Part shown: positions 1 through 9,265 of the stretch, piece by piece
How the letters are laid out: each line of letters opens with the position of its first letter
Position numbering within the stretch: position 1 is the stretch's first letter
Assembly: GCF_000455485.1 (NCBI RefSeq)
Contig: NZ_CBQR020000149.1
Span: 61,190-125,189 of the forward strand
DNA from: Gorillibacterium massiliense
GTDB lineage: Bacteria; Bacillota; Bacilli; Paenibacillales; NBRC-103111
Direction of reading: 5' to 3'
DNA length: 64,000 bases
The notes under the pieces: model-generated
Told to the model about the DNA's origin: nothing
The model's input: the letters and a program-made list of their open reading frames with translations, nothing else
The model's database searches: none
Position numbers and translations under genes: made by a program

Positions 1-1290
1 CTTGCCGTTAATGACGGAATAGGCGTCGAAGACCTGCACCTTTTTATCCTTCGCCACCTTGGTGACGACGGTGTTTTGCTTGAGGATGAGGGGATCGGCC
101 ATTTTAAACAGATCGGTGTAGAGACTCGGCACCGGGTCGTAAAGATTGAAGACGACGATGCGGGATTTTGGCGCGACGGTTTTCAGGGTGTCGATGATTT
201 TGCCCAAGTTAATCTTGAGCTGGTCGCTGGCCGCGTCGAACTTTGTTTGATCCTCCTGCGTGAACACGGGGCTCAGGTTGCTGGCGCTGAGCAGGCCGAG
301 GCTGCGGGCCAGCCCCATAATATCGTTGCTGCCGATGGTTAAGGTGATCGTATCGGCTTGTGCCAGGCTGCGGCGGATGGAGTCGGCAGCCAGGTTGGTG
401 AGTAAGCCCTCCGAGGTCATGCCGGACACGCCCAGGTTGACCGTTTGGTATTTGATAGTGTTCCCTGCGATGAACGGAAAGGAGTTGGGAGCTAGAATGC
501 GGCTATCCGTCTGGAGGTTATAGCCGAAGGCGATGGAATCGCCAAGAGCAACCAACGTTTTGGCGGCTGGAGCGGCAGGGATTTTGTCTTGTTCCGCACG
601 GCTGACGAAAACGAGCCGCACATCGGTATGGGCCGCGGAGTTGCCTGCATGGCCGTTAGGCTTCCAATCGATTTCCGTATGGTTGACGACTGCGGGAATG
701 GGCACGGAGATGACGGGCAGTTCCGAGAGTTTTTTGGCTGTCTCAACTTTTCCGTCCACGCTGTATTCCACGAAGATCAATTTCCCGTTAGACACCCCGT
801 AGACCAGATTGTTCGGGGCATCGATAGGGCTGGCCCAGCGCTCGCCGATTTTCGCTTCAGAGGCGGTTAACCGCACGACGTTATCCGGCAAAATGACGGC
901 ATTGGTCGTCTTGCTGGCGGCATCGAAGCCGATTTCGGCGCGGGAACCGCCATAGGCTTCTATGAGAGCCCGCAGGGGCGCGCGCAGGATGCCTTTCAAC
1001 ACAACGGGCTTGCCGTATGCTTCGGAAACGGCTTTTCCATCTACAGTCAGCTTCTTGGTTTTGTCATCCCATTTGTAGGCAATGCCATAGAAAGATGTGA
1101 AATAGGGCACGGAAAGATAGGTTCGTCCTCCAGCTTCTGACAGGAGGGAAGCGTCTTTAACCGGCGTGTTGTTGAGGCTCGCTTTCGGTGCGGCTGGCGC
1201 GGCTGTGGTACCAGCGGCTGCGGCGGAGATGGGCGTGGACACGGCGGTAATAAGGAAAAGGAAGAATATAAGAGCAGACATTTTCTTCAT
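1..1290 (-). CDS. Secreted SGNH/GDSL-family hydrolase with N-terminal stalk domain (3' end beyond window)
   Basis: The first 430 residues are present; the frame runs off the left edge without a stop. The start is an ATG preceded by AAAGGGAG. A signal peptide covers about residues 1-24, followed by an Ala/Pro-rich linker. Residues about 45-130 resemble the copper-amine-oxidase N-terminal-like stalk domain common in Paenibacillus secreted proteins. An SGNH esterase/lipase domain begins near residue 245: block I GDS at 250-252 (nucleophile Ser252), then LGVSG (block II Gly) and IGSND (block III Asn). The C-terminal Asp/His block would lie outside the window. The likely role is hydrolysis of an ester on an extracellular lipid, glycan or polymer; the substrate cannot be told. 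Confidence 0.85.
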   Translation of the reverse strand, partial: MKKMSALIFFLFLITAVSTPISAAAAGTTAAPAAPKASLNNTPVKDASLLSEAGGRTYLSVPYFTSFYGIAYKWDDKTKKLTVDGKAVSEAYGKPVVLKGILRAPLRALIEAYGGSRAEIGFDAASKTTNAVILPDNVVRLTASEAKIGERWASPIDAPNNLVYGVSNGKLIFVEYSVDGKVETAKKLSELPVISVPIPAVVNHTEIDWKPNGHAGNSAAHTDVRLVFVSRAEQDKIPAAPAAKTLVALGDSIAFGYNLQTDSRILAPNSFPFIAGNTIKYQTVNLGVSGMTSEGLLTNLAADSIRRSLAQADTITLTIGSNDIMGLARSLGLLSASNLSPVFTQEDQTKFDAASDQLKINLGKIIDTLKTVAPKSRIVVFNLYDPVPSLYTDLFKMADPLILKQNTVVTKVAKDKKVQVFDAYSVINGK

Positions 1291-1368
1291 CGGGCAACTC
1301 CCTTTATGCGAATGATTCCGATGCATGCCAAAAACAGGAATGCATCGCTCTATGAATCATATCACACC

Positions 1369-2298
1369 TTATTTGCCGGTGTCTGCCAAAATGAGAGGTT
1401 TTTTCACGGGTCGCAGCACCGCATAACCATACCCCTCCGGATAATGCCGTTGGTAATCCTGGAACGGCGGATCTTCATTCCAAACGTATCCGATCGATTC
1501 GGGATCAAAGGTCCAGGCGGTTTGTTCGACAACCTCCATGACGGCGCCATTATCCTTCAAATAATCGAAGGGCGGATGAAAGAAAACCAGATAGTCCGAC
1601 TCCGGGATGTCCCGGCACTTCATTCCAGCGGGAATCTCTCCCGTGTAATCCGCGGCAACGGGAATGCCGTAGAGATACCCTTTTTTCCCATTGTCGTAAA
1701 ACCACCCGGCGGTCTGGCTGATCTGACCGGGCAGGGTCAGGTTGGACATGCTCGTCAGCGTGCCGCAAATGTCGTCACAATCGTGGCCATTATCCCAAAA
1801 CTCCCCGTAATACTGCACCGAACCATCCCAAATACCGATGAATTTATGAGCCGGAATCCTTTCGATTTTAATCTCCGCTTGCTGCAGGTGAATGTTTCTC
1901 ATGTTTCCTCGCTCCTTGATCAAATAGTGATAAGGGGAGAATACCTCTGCACGAATGGCGAGCGGTATGGGCCGTGGGGCTTTGCGGTAAGCGTGAGGCG
2001 TCACTTGAAAGGCTTTGACGAACGCTCGGGTAAACGCCTCTTGGGACGAAAACCCATACTTCACCGCAATATCCAGAACGCGGGCATCGGTGTCGCGGAG
2101 CTCCAGAGCGGCCCGGCTGATCCTGCGCGTCCAGACATAATCCCTTAGCGTCATGCCAGTTAGCGCGTGGAATTGTTTGGTGCAGTAATAAGGCGAATAG
2201 CCCAACTGCATCGACATGTTCAAAAGCGAAGGGGTGCTCGTCAGGTTATCGTCGACCCAATCGATCATGAGCTGTACCATTTCGTTCCATTCGTACAT
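1369..2298 (-). CDS. AraC-family transcriptional regulator with GyrI-like effector domain
   Basis: This 309-residue protein has two AraC helix-turn-helix units in residues 1-105 (the second includes DIAVKYGFSSQEAFTRAF) and a C-terminal GyrI-like (SOUL/BmrR-type) ligand-binding domain from about residue 130 (IPAGMKCRDIPESDYLVF). The architecture is that of Rob/SoxS-like drug- or small-molecule-responsive activators. I chose the ATG at 2298 because AAAGGAGGG lies at ideal distance before it; the frame stays open 32 codons further upstream without a comparable site. It is followed in the same direction by the SGNH hydrolase gene, about 80 bp away. The target genes are unknown. Confidence 0.85.
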   Translation of the reverse strand: MYEWNEMVQLMIDWVDDNLTSTPSLLNMSMQLGYSPYYCTKQFHALTGMTLRDYVWTRRISRAALELRDTDARVLDIAVKYGFSSQEAFTRAFVKAFQVTPHAYRKAPRPIPLAIRAEVFSPYHYLIKERGNMRNIHLQQAEIKIERIPAHKFIGIWDGSVQYYGEFWDNGHDCDDICGTLTSMSNLTLPGQISQTAGWFYDNGKKGYLYGIPVAADYTGEIPAGMKCRDIPESDYLVFFHPPFDYLKDNGAVMEVVEQTAWTFDPESIGYVWNEDPPFQDYQRHYPEGYGYAVLRPVKKPLILADTGK

Positions 2299-2432
2299 GG
2301 CAGGTTCCCTCCTTTCGCTTTTGATCTTACCAAGAGAGCTCCTTCTCATATTTGACCTGAGTTGCAAAAATCCTTTCGGCATCTTCGCAGCCATAGGGGA
2401 AAATCAGAAGCGTCCAATATGGTCCATGGGCA

Positions 2433-2467
2433 AAAAAAGGGGAGAACAGCCTATGTCTGTTCTCCCG
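2433..2467 (-). terminator. Rho-independent terminator of the BIG2-repeat gene
   Basis: A perfect 10-bp stem (GGGAGAACAG / CTGTTCTCCC) with a 7-nt loop is followed on the minus strand by seven T. It lies 15 nt after the stop of the repeat protein gene and separates it from the downstream AraC-type gene. Confidence 0.9.
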
Positions 2468-2481
2468 GTTTATTGAGGCTA

Positions 2482-5400
2482 CTATTTTTCCGTTACCGTA
2501 ATGTTCAGCTTCACTTTCTTGTCTCCGAATTCGACGGTAACGTTTGCTTTACCTGCACCCGTGGCTTTGATCAATCCGTCTTTTACGGTTGCGGTATCCG
2601 GTTTGCTCGATGTCCATAAAGCGCGTTTGGTTACGTCAGCTTCGCTTGAGTCCAGATAGGTTGCGGTAGCCGACACTTGCAACGTGCCGCCGACCTTCAG
2701 CGATACGTTCATAGAAGAGGTTTCCAGGTATTTCAGCATATCGACGTCGACCGCTACTTTAGCGGTTTTCCCTGCGTATTTCGCTGAAATATTCGCTTTG
2801 CCGGAGGCGACTGCTTTAACGACTCCGCTTGTCGATACCGTTGCGATTTTATAATTGCTCGTAGTCCATTCCGCAAGCGATGTGACATCCTTGCTTTTTC
2901 CATTGCTGAAGTATACGGTAACTGTCAGCTTGGCCGTTTCGCCGGACTTTAGCGAAGCGCTGGGGACGGAAGCTACGATTCGGGAAACCTGATCGACTTC
3001 AACCGATACTTGCGTTGATTGTCCGCCATAGGTGGCGGTAATCGTGGCTGTACCTTTGGAATAACCGGTGACAAGGCCTTTCTTGACGCTTGCCACCGTA
3101 GCTTTACTTATTTTCCATTCGGCTTTATCCGTAACGTTCGTTTCATTGCCGTTGTCATCCGTTGCGGTCAATACGATTTGGTACGTATCGGAAACGCCTA
3201 TCGTGACGAGCGGAACATTGGCTTCCAAACTGCCCGTAAGTCCAACTTTAACGGTGATATTGATCTTTTCGTCATTGTACTTTGCAGTGACTGTCGTCGA
3301 TCCGGTAGCTATCCCGGTAATGACGCCGTCAAGGACTTCCGCGATGCTTTTATCCTTTGTACTCCACTCCACATCCGAGGAGACATTGGCGACCGTTCCA
3401 TCTTTGTATTTGGCGAAAATGGTTACCGTCTCTTCATCGCCGATTTTATTAAGTTTGACTTCGCTATTCGATGCATAGACCTTCGACGGGATATCTACAG
3501 AAACTTGGACGGTAACCTTTTTTCCGCCATAGCTTGCGCTGACAGTCGCTTTCCCCATTTTATACGCGGTGATGGTTCCCTTGGAAACGAGAACGGCATT
3601 GTCGTTATCCGAACTCCAGGAAGCCATGCTTGTTACATCCTCCGTTGATCCATCCGCATACGTTGCCGTTAACTTGATTTTTTCACTGCCGCCGGTATGC
3701 ATTGCAAGTTCATCCTTGTTTGCATCCAGATGGTTGGCAATATTGACACCTACCGTAATATTGACTGATTTGTTGCTGTACGTCGCTTTGATCGTCGCTG
3801 TGCCCGCTGCCTCAGCTGTAATCGTGCCTTTGTAGACGGATGCAATGGCTGGATCGCTGGAACTCCAGGTTGCGGAGCTCGTTACATTGGTAGTTGTTCC
3901 ATCCGGATACACCGCTGTAACCGTAACGTTGTAAGTCTCGTCTGTTTTTAGGTAGAGTTCTTGGTGGTCAGCCTTCAGCTTTTTCGTCTGGTCAACATCG
4001 ATGGAAATGGTCGCGGTTTGATTCGCGTAAGTCGCTTTAATCGTCGCAGTTCCTGCTTTTAGGCCTGTAAGATTGCCTTTCGTCACATAGACAACCGATT
4101 CATCGCTGGAGGACCAGGTGGCGTCAGAAGAAACATCTTTTTGGGTACCGTCCGTGTAAGTCGCCAACAGGGTGATCGTCTCTTTGTCATTGACAAGGAG
4201 GGCAACCTCTTGCGAACTCGGAGTCAGCCGTCTGACATTTTCGACATGAACGGTTATCGAGATGCTTTTATCTGCGTAAGCTGCCGTTACCGTAGCCGTC
4301 CCGTAAGCAACGCCTGTCAGTACCCCTTTACTATTCACGGTCACGATCGAAGGATCGTCTGAAGTCCAAGTTGCCGATTCTGAAACGGCTTTCTCGCTCC
4401 CGTCGGCGAAAACCGCAATCACATCGGCGTAATATGTATTATTGATCTGAATATTGATTTCTTTCGCTGTCGTGATGATCTTGGTCGGAACGTCAACGCT
4501 TACGGTAATGGTTACCGTCTTCCCACCATAAGTCGCGCTGATCGTTGCCGTGCCTGCTTTATATGCAGTGATGGTCCCTTTAGAGGCAATCGCTACAGTT
4601 TGGTTGGAAGACGTCCATGTTGCTTTGCTCGTTACGTCTTCTGTTGACCCGTCGATATAGGTAGCCTTCAGCGTTGGCGTATTTTTGTCGTTTACGCTCA
4701 TCGCCAGTTCATTGTCGCTGGAATCAAGGAAGTTGACAATTTCGACATTGACCTTAACGGTCACCGTCTTGCCGCCATAGGTGCCTGTAATCGTCGCCGT
4801 ACCCGAGGATAGGCCGTTAATTAACCCTTTCGTTACAAACGCAACACTCTCGTTGCTAGAACTCCAAGTTGCGCTGCTTGTCACATCGTTCGATGTTCCG
4901 TTTGGATATACAGCCGTCAATGTCAATTGCTGAGATTTATTTTCATGCAAGAATACGTCCTGAACGTTAACGGTAAGCTTTTGCGTTTTGTCTACGGTAA
5001 CCGAAATGGTAGTCGTCTTCGTGCCGTACGTAGCGGTAATCGTCGCCGTACCGGCGCTGTAGCCTGTGATAACGCCACTCAGTACATCTGCAACCTCTTC
5101 ATTGCTGGATGTCCACTTGGCAGCTGTCGTAACCTCTTCAACACTGCCGTCCGCGTAGGTTGCGTTCAATGTAATCTTCTGCGATTCCTTTTGCAGCAGA
5201 GACACCTCGGTTGAACTTGCTGTAATCCGTTTCGCCACATCGACGTTTACCGATACGGTAACGGATTTGCCTCCGTACGTTCCGGTTATCGTTGCTGTTC
5301 CAGAGCCTGCTCCCATCACAACTCCATTCACTACCGTTGCAATGGACTCATCCGATGAAGACCAGTCCGCCTCTTTGGAAACCGATTCCGTCGTATTGTC

Positions 5401-5847
5401 CGAATACGTCGCCGTCAATGTAATTGCTGCGGTTTCATCTTTACGAAGCTCGATGCTTTGTTTATCCTTCGTTAACGCTTTTACCTTTTTTGTAACTTTC
5501 ACGGTAATCGACTGGGAAAAGCCATCATAGCTGGCAACCATGGTTACTGTACCTTCCGCTTTAGCCGTGATGGTGCCATTGTAAACGGAGGCGATGGATG
5601 TGTTCTCACTATTCCAATCTGCGTAATAGGTAAGATCATCCGTTGATTCGTCCCCATATATTCCGTAAGCGTAGAGAGACTTCGAATCCCCGACTGCAAG
5701 TGTTACTTCGTTGGTGGAGAGAGTAAGCTTTTTCAGGACATCGCTGCTCGACGATGTGCTTGCGAAGGCTGTTAGTGTGCTGGCAGATGCCCAGATGAGC
5801 ACTAGAACTGCCAACATCAAGTTCCGCACTGTGCGTATTTGTTTCAA
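2482..5847 (-). CDS. Secreted protein of 13 tandem BIG2 (Ig-like group 2) domains
   Basis: I place the start at a TTG, 1121 residues, because GGAGGGG sits 6 nt before it and the product then opens with a clean signal peptide (MKQIRTVRNLMLAVLVLIWA, cleaved near residue 29). The rest is 13 consecutive repeats of about 83 residues from residue 41 to the end. Each carries the BIG2 pattern: a TATYxDGS turn, a W(S/T)SS strand, and a G(T)ATI-ATYGG-K C-terminal strand. I see no LPXTG, S-layer homology or catalytic domain, so it is probably released or held by non-covalent contact. Domains 3-6 resemble domains 7-10 block by block. It is transcribed divergently from an ECF sigma factor gene. BIG2 domains usually mediate adhesion or act as spacers. 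Confidence 0.9.
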   Translation of the reverse strand: MKQIRTVRNLMLAVLVLIWASASTLTAFASTSSSSDVLKKLTLSTNEVTLAVGDSKSLYAYGIYGDESTDDLTYYADWNSENTSIASVYNGTITAKAEGTVTMVASYDGFSQSITVKVTKKVKALTKDKQSIELRKDETAAITLTATYSDNTTESVSKEADWSSSDESIATVVNGVVMGAGSGTATITGTYGGKSVTVSVNVDVAKRITASSTEVSLLQKESQKITLNATYADGSVEEVTTAAKWTSSNEEVADVLSGVITGYSAGTATITATYGTKTTTISVTVDKTQKLTVNVQDVFLHENKSQQLTLTAVYPNGTSNDVTSSATWSSSNESVAFVTKGLINGLSSGTATITGTYGGKTVTVKVNVEIVNFLDSSDNELAMSVNDKNTPTLKATYIDGSTEDVTSKATWTSSNQTVAIASKGTITAYKAGTATISATYGGKTVTITVSVDVPTKIITTAKEINIQINNTYYADVIAVFADGSEKAVSESATWTSDDPSIVTVNSKGVLTGVAYGTATVTAAYADKSISITVHVENVRRLTPSSQEVALLVNDKETITLLATYTDGTQKDVSSDATWSSSDESVVYVTKGNLTGLKAGTATIKATYANQTATISIDVDQTKKLKADHQELYLKTDETYNVTVTAVYPDGTTTNVTSSATWSSSDPAIASVYKGTITAEAAGTATIKATYSNKSVNITVGVNIANHLDANKDELAMHTGGSEKIKLTATYADGSTEDVTSMASWSSDNDNAVLVSKGTITAYKMGKATVSASYGGKKVTVQVSVDIPSKVYASNSEVKLNKIGDEETVTIFAKYKDGTVANVSSDVEWSTKDKSIAEVLDGVITGIATGSTTVTAKYNDEKINITVKVGLTGSLEANVPLVTIGVSDTYQIVLTATDDNGNETNVTDKAEWKISKATVASVKKGLVTGYSKGTATITATYGGQSTQVSVEVDQVSRIVASVPSASLKSGETAKLTVTVYFSNGKSKDVTSLAEWTTSNYKIATVSTSGVVKAVASGKANISAKYAGKTAKVAVDVDMLKYLETSSMNVSLKVGGTLQVSATATYLDSSEADVTKRALWTSSKPDTATVKDGLIKATGAGKANVTVEFGDKKVKLNITVTEK

Positions 5848-6088
5848 ATGTTTCCCCTCCGAATGGTTAATTTTGCTACATCTCTTTTCGGATAAACAAG
5901 AGGGGGAATTTATAGCTTTCATTCCATTTTAAGCGATCATTCAGCACACTTTCAGAAAAAGTCGAGTCTGGACAATTCCTTCTCTATTATGAATCTACGG
6001 GAAATGAGAGCCATCGGGAAAATTTTCGGCAAAGATGAAACATTTTGGCCGGGAATGTCGTGTTTATGAAAGAAGGGGGCGAGAGAGC

Positions 6089-6583
6089 TTGACGATCAAT
6101 CGGCTGGATGAGGAAGCCTATTGGGAGGAGAAGGTCCATGTCTATGCCGATATGGTGCTGCGCTTGGCCCTTACCTATATGAAAAATAAAACCGACGCCC
6201 AGGATATTTGCCAGGACGTGTTTTTGAAGCTGCTTCGTCAGGGGAGGCGATTTTCTGATGAGGAGCATGAAAAAGCATGGATTCTCAGGGTGACGATCAA
6301 CGCCTGCAAGGACGCTTTGCGCAGCCCGTGGCGAAGGCGGGTCGCGCCGCTTACGGGCATGGAGCTGCCCATTGGCAACAGCGAAGGGAGGGAGATGGTG
6401 GAGCAGGTGCTTGCGCTTCCCTCTAAATACCGGGTCACGGTGTATCTGCATTATTTTGAAAACTACCGGACGGCGGAAATCGCTGAGCTCCTGGGAAAGA
6501 ACGAAAATACGATCCGTACCTGGCTGAAAAGGGCGAGGGAATTGCTGCGAACGAAGCTGGATGGAGGCGAGGGCAATGGGTGA
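6089..6583 (+). CDS. ECF-type RNA polymerase sigma factor
   Basis: The protein has sigma-70 region 2 (residues about 20-80, with DAQDICQDVFLKLLRQ and the AWILRVTINACKD stretch) and region 4 (about 110-160, with LPSKYRVTVYLHYFENYRTA followed by a helix-turn-helix), with no region 1 or 3, as in extracytoplasmic-function sigma factors. I take the TTG at 6089 (164 residues) because GAAGGGGG is 9 nt upstream and the protein then starts at the usual family position. An in-frame ATG 54 nt earlier is an alternative. The stop overlaps the start of the next gene (ATGGGTGA), so the two are coupled. The promoters it recognises are unknown; the divergent BIG2 gene is one candidate. Confidence 0.9.
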   Translation: MTINRLDEEAYWEEKVHVYADMVLRLALTYMKNKTDAQDICQDVFLKLLRQGRRFSDEEHEKAWILRVTINACKDALRSPWRRRVAPLTGMELPIGNSEGREMVEQVLALPSKYRVTVYLHYFENYRTAEIAELLGKNENTIRTWLKRARELLRTKLDGGEGNG

Positions 6584-7265
6584 GAGCGTGGAGAAGAGCC
6601 TGGAAACCTATGCGGAAGGCATGGGGGAAATCAAAGCGGATGACAGGCTGAAGGCCGATCTGATCCGGCGGTTAAGCCAAGAGCGGGAACGGATGGGGAA
6701 TACCGGGCGTTATCGCGGGACTTTACATAGAACCGCCTATTGGATGGCCGCATGCGCGGTGGCGCTGGTCATTTTTCTGTTCGGGCTTCCTAATCTGCAG
6801 GGCACGGAGCATCTCAGTGAAACGGGTCGTCCGTTTCATAGGTTTGTTCTGACGGCTTATGCCGCGGACGGCTCGTCCTTTGAAATTAAACCTCAGGTGG
6901 AGTTCCTTCTTGGGCGCTACAGTCCATTGATGAGCAGCGTTCCCGGCTTCCCGCTCAAAGCAGAGGCGGAAGGGGCGGACCGCATCGAGTGGATGGCAAG
7001 CGAGGGCAATTTCGTGTTGTGGAACCCACCTGATTACAAAGTGTACAACAAGGGGCAATCGGTGAGCTTAAGGCCAGGAGAAACGCTGTATTGGTCGCCA
7101 CTTGACGAAGGCGCGCAAACGGCGGCCGAGAAGAGCGCCGTTACCGTTACCGCGTATGCCGACGGCAAAAAAGTCGGAAGCGCCCAGATCGAGATCGCTT
7201 CCGACAAAGATTATTTCTATAAGGGAAAACTGGTCACCCTTGAATCTGTGCTGCAAACGCCTTAA
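6576..7265 (+). CDS. Putative anti-sigma factor, single-pass membrane protein
   Basis: The protein has 229 residues from an ATG that overlaps the sigma factor stop; GGAGG lies 8 nt before it. It has a short charged cytoplasmic N-terminus (about 52 residues), one membrane helix at about 53-72 (AACAVALVIFLFGLP), and an extracytoplasmic domain of about 155 residues with several beta-strand-like segments. This topology and the translational coupling match the standard sigma/anti-sigma pair. I see no recognisable ZAS zinc motif (HxxxCxxC), so the anti-sigma role is inferred from position and topology. The last 32 bp overlap the convergent hydrolase gene. Confidence 0.6.
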   Translation: MGESVEKSLETYAEGMGEIKADDRLKADLIRRLSQERERMGNTGRYRGTLHRTAYWMAACAVALVIFLFGLPNLQGTEHLSETGRPFHRFVLTAYAADGSSFEIKPQVEFLLGRYSPLMSSVPGFPLKAEAEGADRIEWMASEGNFVLWNPPDYKVYNKGQSVSLRPGETLYWSPLDEGAQTAAEKSAVTVTAYADGKKVGSAQIEIASDKDYFYKGKLVTLESVLQTP

Positions 7266-8079
7266 TGGCTTCCGCCAATTGCTCCGGGGCTTCGTACATG
7301 CTCATGTGGCCGGAGGATACAAGGAGTGTGCAGGTTACGCCATCCCCTTCCACCGAAAAGGTCTTTTCGGTGGGGACGATTTTGTCCTGGCCTCCGGATA
7401 CCAGCAGCACTGGGACCTGCGCGTCCTGCAGTACGGCATTACGGTCGGGGCGGCGACGCATGCCCTCCTGGGTGGCGGCAGCGGCGCCGGGATCGGTGCC
7501 TCGGCCGATGGCGAGAGCCCGCTGCACCTTGTCCGGCATGCTGTTCAGGTGATCGGGGGCGAATAACTTCGGCACCAGCCCTTCGACGAAGACGGAGATC
7601 CCCTGCTCCCGAATGGTGCGGATGCCGGCGATACGGTTGATCTTGCCCTCCTCCGTGTCGGGATACGCGGTGGAGTGGATCAGCCCGAAGGCGGCGAGCC
7701 GTTCCGGGTAAGCTTCGGCGAAGGCCAGGGTGACGTATCCGCCCAAGGAGTGGCCGAGGAGGATCGCCTTGTCGATGGCGAGAACGTCCAGCAGCTCCCG
7801 AACATCGAGGGCAAAGGCCTCCATCGGGTAAGCGTCTTGGGCGGCACCGCCCGCTTCGGCCTCGCGGGCCGTATCGCCCGCCGCCGGCGTTGGCGCCGAG
7901 GAATCTCCATGTCCCCGCAGGTCCGGAGCGATGACCCGGAACTTGCCGGCGAGGAGGGGAATCACTTCCTCCCAATAAGCGGAGCTGCCGCAAAACCCGT
8001 GAAGCAGTACAACAGGCGCTCCGCTCCCTTCGTCAACGTATGTGATTCGGCTATTTTTCAACTGAGCGGTATGTTTCAC
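7234..8079 (-). CDS. Alpha/beta-fold hydrolase
   Basis: The 281-residue protein starts at a GTG with AAAGGAG upstream. It shows the alpha/beta-hydrolase layout: oxyanion region HGFCGSSAYW (about 27), DLRGHGDS (about 53), nucleophile elbow GHSLG with Ser111, acid in SGGQDKIVP and catalytic His in SSGHMS near the C-terminus. An Ala/Gly-rich insert at about 62-82 follows the first strand block. It is similar to small esterases and haloperoxidase-like hydrolases. It lies 18 bp downstream of the Gfo/Idh gene on the same strand and probably shares its transcript. Substrate unknown. Confidence 0.85.
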   Translation of the reverse strand: MKHTAQLKNSRITYVDEGSGAPVVLLHGFCGSSAYWEEVIPLLAGKFRVIAPDLRGHGDSSAPTPAAGDTAREAEAGGAAQDAYPMEAFALDVRELLDVLAIDKAILLGHSLGGYVTLAFAEAYPERLAAFGLIHSTAYPDTEEGKINRIAGIRTIREQGISVFVEGLVPKLFAPDHLNSMPDKVQRALAIGRGTDPGAAAATQEGMRRRPDRNAVLQDAQVPVLLVSGGQDKIVPTEKTFSVEGDGVTCTLLVSSGHMSMYEAPEQLAEAIKAFAAQIQG

Positions 8080-8097
8080 GTGAAAAACACTCCTTTG

Positions 8098-9081
8098 TTA
8101 ACGGGATTGGTTTTCAAGCTTCACCGGCAGCCCGGAAGCAGCCGATTGGTTCGCCGCCATGGTGACTTCGTGGGTTTTCAGCGAGTCAGCATAATCGGAA
8201 CGGATGAGCGAGCGGTCGCCGGTGCGTAGGGCGTGGATAAAGGCTTCATTCTCCCGCCCAATAGGATTACCCGGCAAATGGTACTCTGACGTCTTTTCCG
8301 GTTTGATTATTTTCAGGCTGCTGTCCCGTACTTCGAAGGTTCCTTTTTCCGTAAACAGATCAAGGCCGACGGTATGATAGTGGGGCAGCATGCAGGTGTT
8401 GGACAGGGTGGCTACCCCGCCGTTTGCCAGCTTCATCGTTACGGTGCCGACGTCGTATACGTCGGCCTTTTCCACTTTTTTATGCATGACCCGCTTATCG
8501 TAAGCCGCGTATACTTCGGTGATCTCCCCGCACAGATAGCGCAGCAGGTCGACCATGTGCGTCGTCTGCTCCACGAACTGGCCGCCGGACCGGTTGAAGG
8601 CGATCCACCAATCCGCCATCGGCATCGTTCCCATCCAGTAGCCTAAGGCCATGCCGAAGGTGGTGTCGCGCAGTTTCTTTTTCGCTTTATCTACCGAAGG
8701 CAAATAGCGCCAATGATAACCGACGGAAGTGAGCAGGTTTTTCTCGCTAATGGCCGCAGCCAATCGCTGGGGCAGGGCAGGCTCGTGAGCCAAAGGTTTT
8801 TCCACCAGAAAAGGTATCCCGCGTTCGATCAACGCTTCTTCCAATCCCTCATGGGTGTCGGGAGGTACGCAAAGATAGACGGCATCGAGCTTGCGGTCGT
8901 CCAGCATATCAGCCAAAGAACGATACGCCCGGGCGTTCGACCATGCCGCCGCCGCTTTTTCCGTATTCGCCCAGGTCGATCCGGCAAACGCCGTCACCTC
9001 GACGCCCTCGATTTGGGCAAGCTGAGCCTGATGAGACTTGGCAATTCCCCCGGTTCCAACGAAACCGATTGTAAGCGTCAT
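8098..9081 (-). CDS. Gfo/Idh/MocA-family oxidoreductase
   Basis: The 327-residue protein starts at the ATG after GGAGAGGTGTTTTC. It carries an N-terminal Rossmann fold with the NAD(P) motif GFVGTGGIA (residues 6-14), the VCVPPDTH strand, and the family's EKPLAHEP signature (about 90-98), followed by the C-terminal alpha/beta substrate domain. Members oxidise or reduce sugars, inositols and their derivatives. It is first in a two-gene unit with the alpha/beta hydrolase. The substrate cannot be inferred. Confidence 0.88.
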   Translation of the reverse strand: MTLTIGFVGTGGIAKSHQAQLAQIEGVEVTAFAGSTWANTEKAAAAWSNARAYRSLADMLDDRKLDAVYLCVPPDTHEGLEEALIERGIPFLVEKPLAHEPALPQRLAAAISEKNLLTSVGYHWRYLPSVDKAKKKLRDTTFGMALGYWMGTMPMADWWIAFNRSGGQFVEQTTHMVDLLRYLCGEITEVYAAYDKRVMHKKVEKADVYDVGTVTMKLANGGVATLSNTCMLPHYHTVGLDLFTEKGTFEVRDSSLKIIKPEKTSEYHLPGNPIGRENEAFIHALRTGDRSLIRSDYADSLKTHEVTMAANQSAASGLPVKLENQSR

Positions 9082-9114
9082 GAAAACACCTCTCCTATGT
9101 GCATGATACTTTTT

Positions 9115-9143
9115 ATTATACACGGCGATGAAGGCTTGACCAA
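9115..9143 (-). promoter_or_regulatory. Probable sigma-A promoter of the oxidoreductase-hydrolase unit
   Basis: On the minus strand TTGGTC, a 17-bp spacer and TATAAT with an extended TGTG just before the -10 end about 34 bp before the oxidoreductase start codon. Confidence 0.55.
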
Positions 9144-9265
9144 AAGAGGGAGATTCCATTTGATGATCGTAACCAAAATGTCCACGATCAAATCGCGGAC
9201 CAAGAGCCCCGTTCTACCCGCAATCACGAAAGACGCTTCCTAAACGAGAATTGCTTTGTCCAACC

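Noticed and set aside
2482-5847. CRISPR-like or tandem DNA repeat array
   Set aside because: The periodicity (about 250 bp) comes from coding repeats of a BIG2 protein; there are no short identical repeats with spacers.
9163-9243. 26-codon plus-strand frame with a GAGGGAG-like site
   Set aside because: Too short and without family support to call as a gene; kept only as part of the orphan-terminator observation.
8713-9243. 176-codon plus-strand frame opposite the oxidoreductase gene
   Set aside because: Shadow of the Gfo/Idh/MocA gene; only its last 26 codons lie outside that gene.
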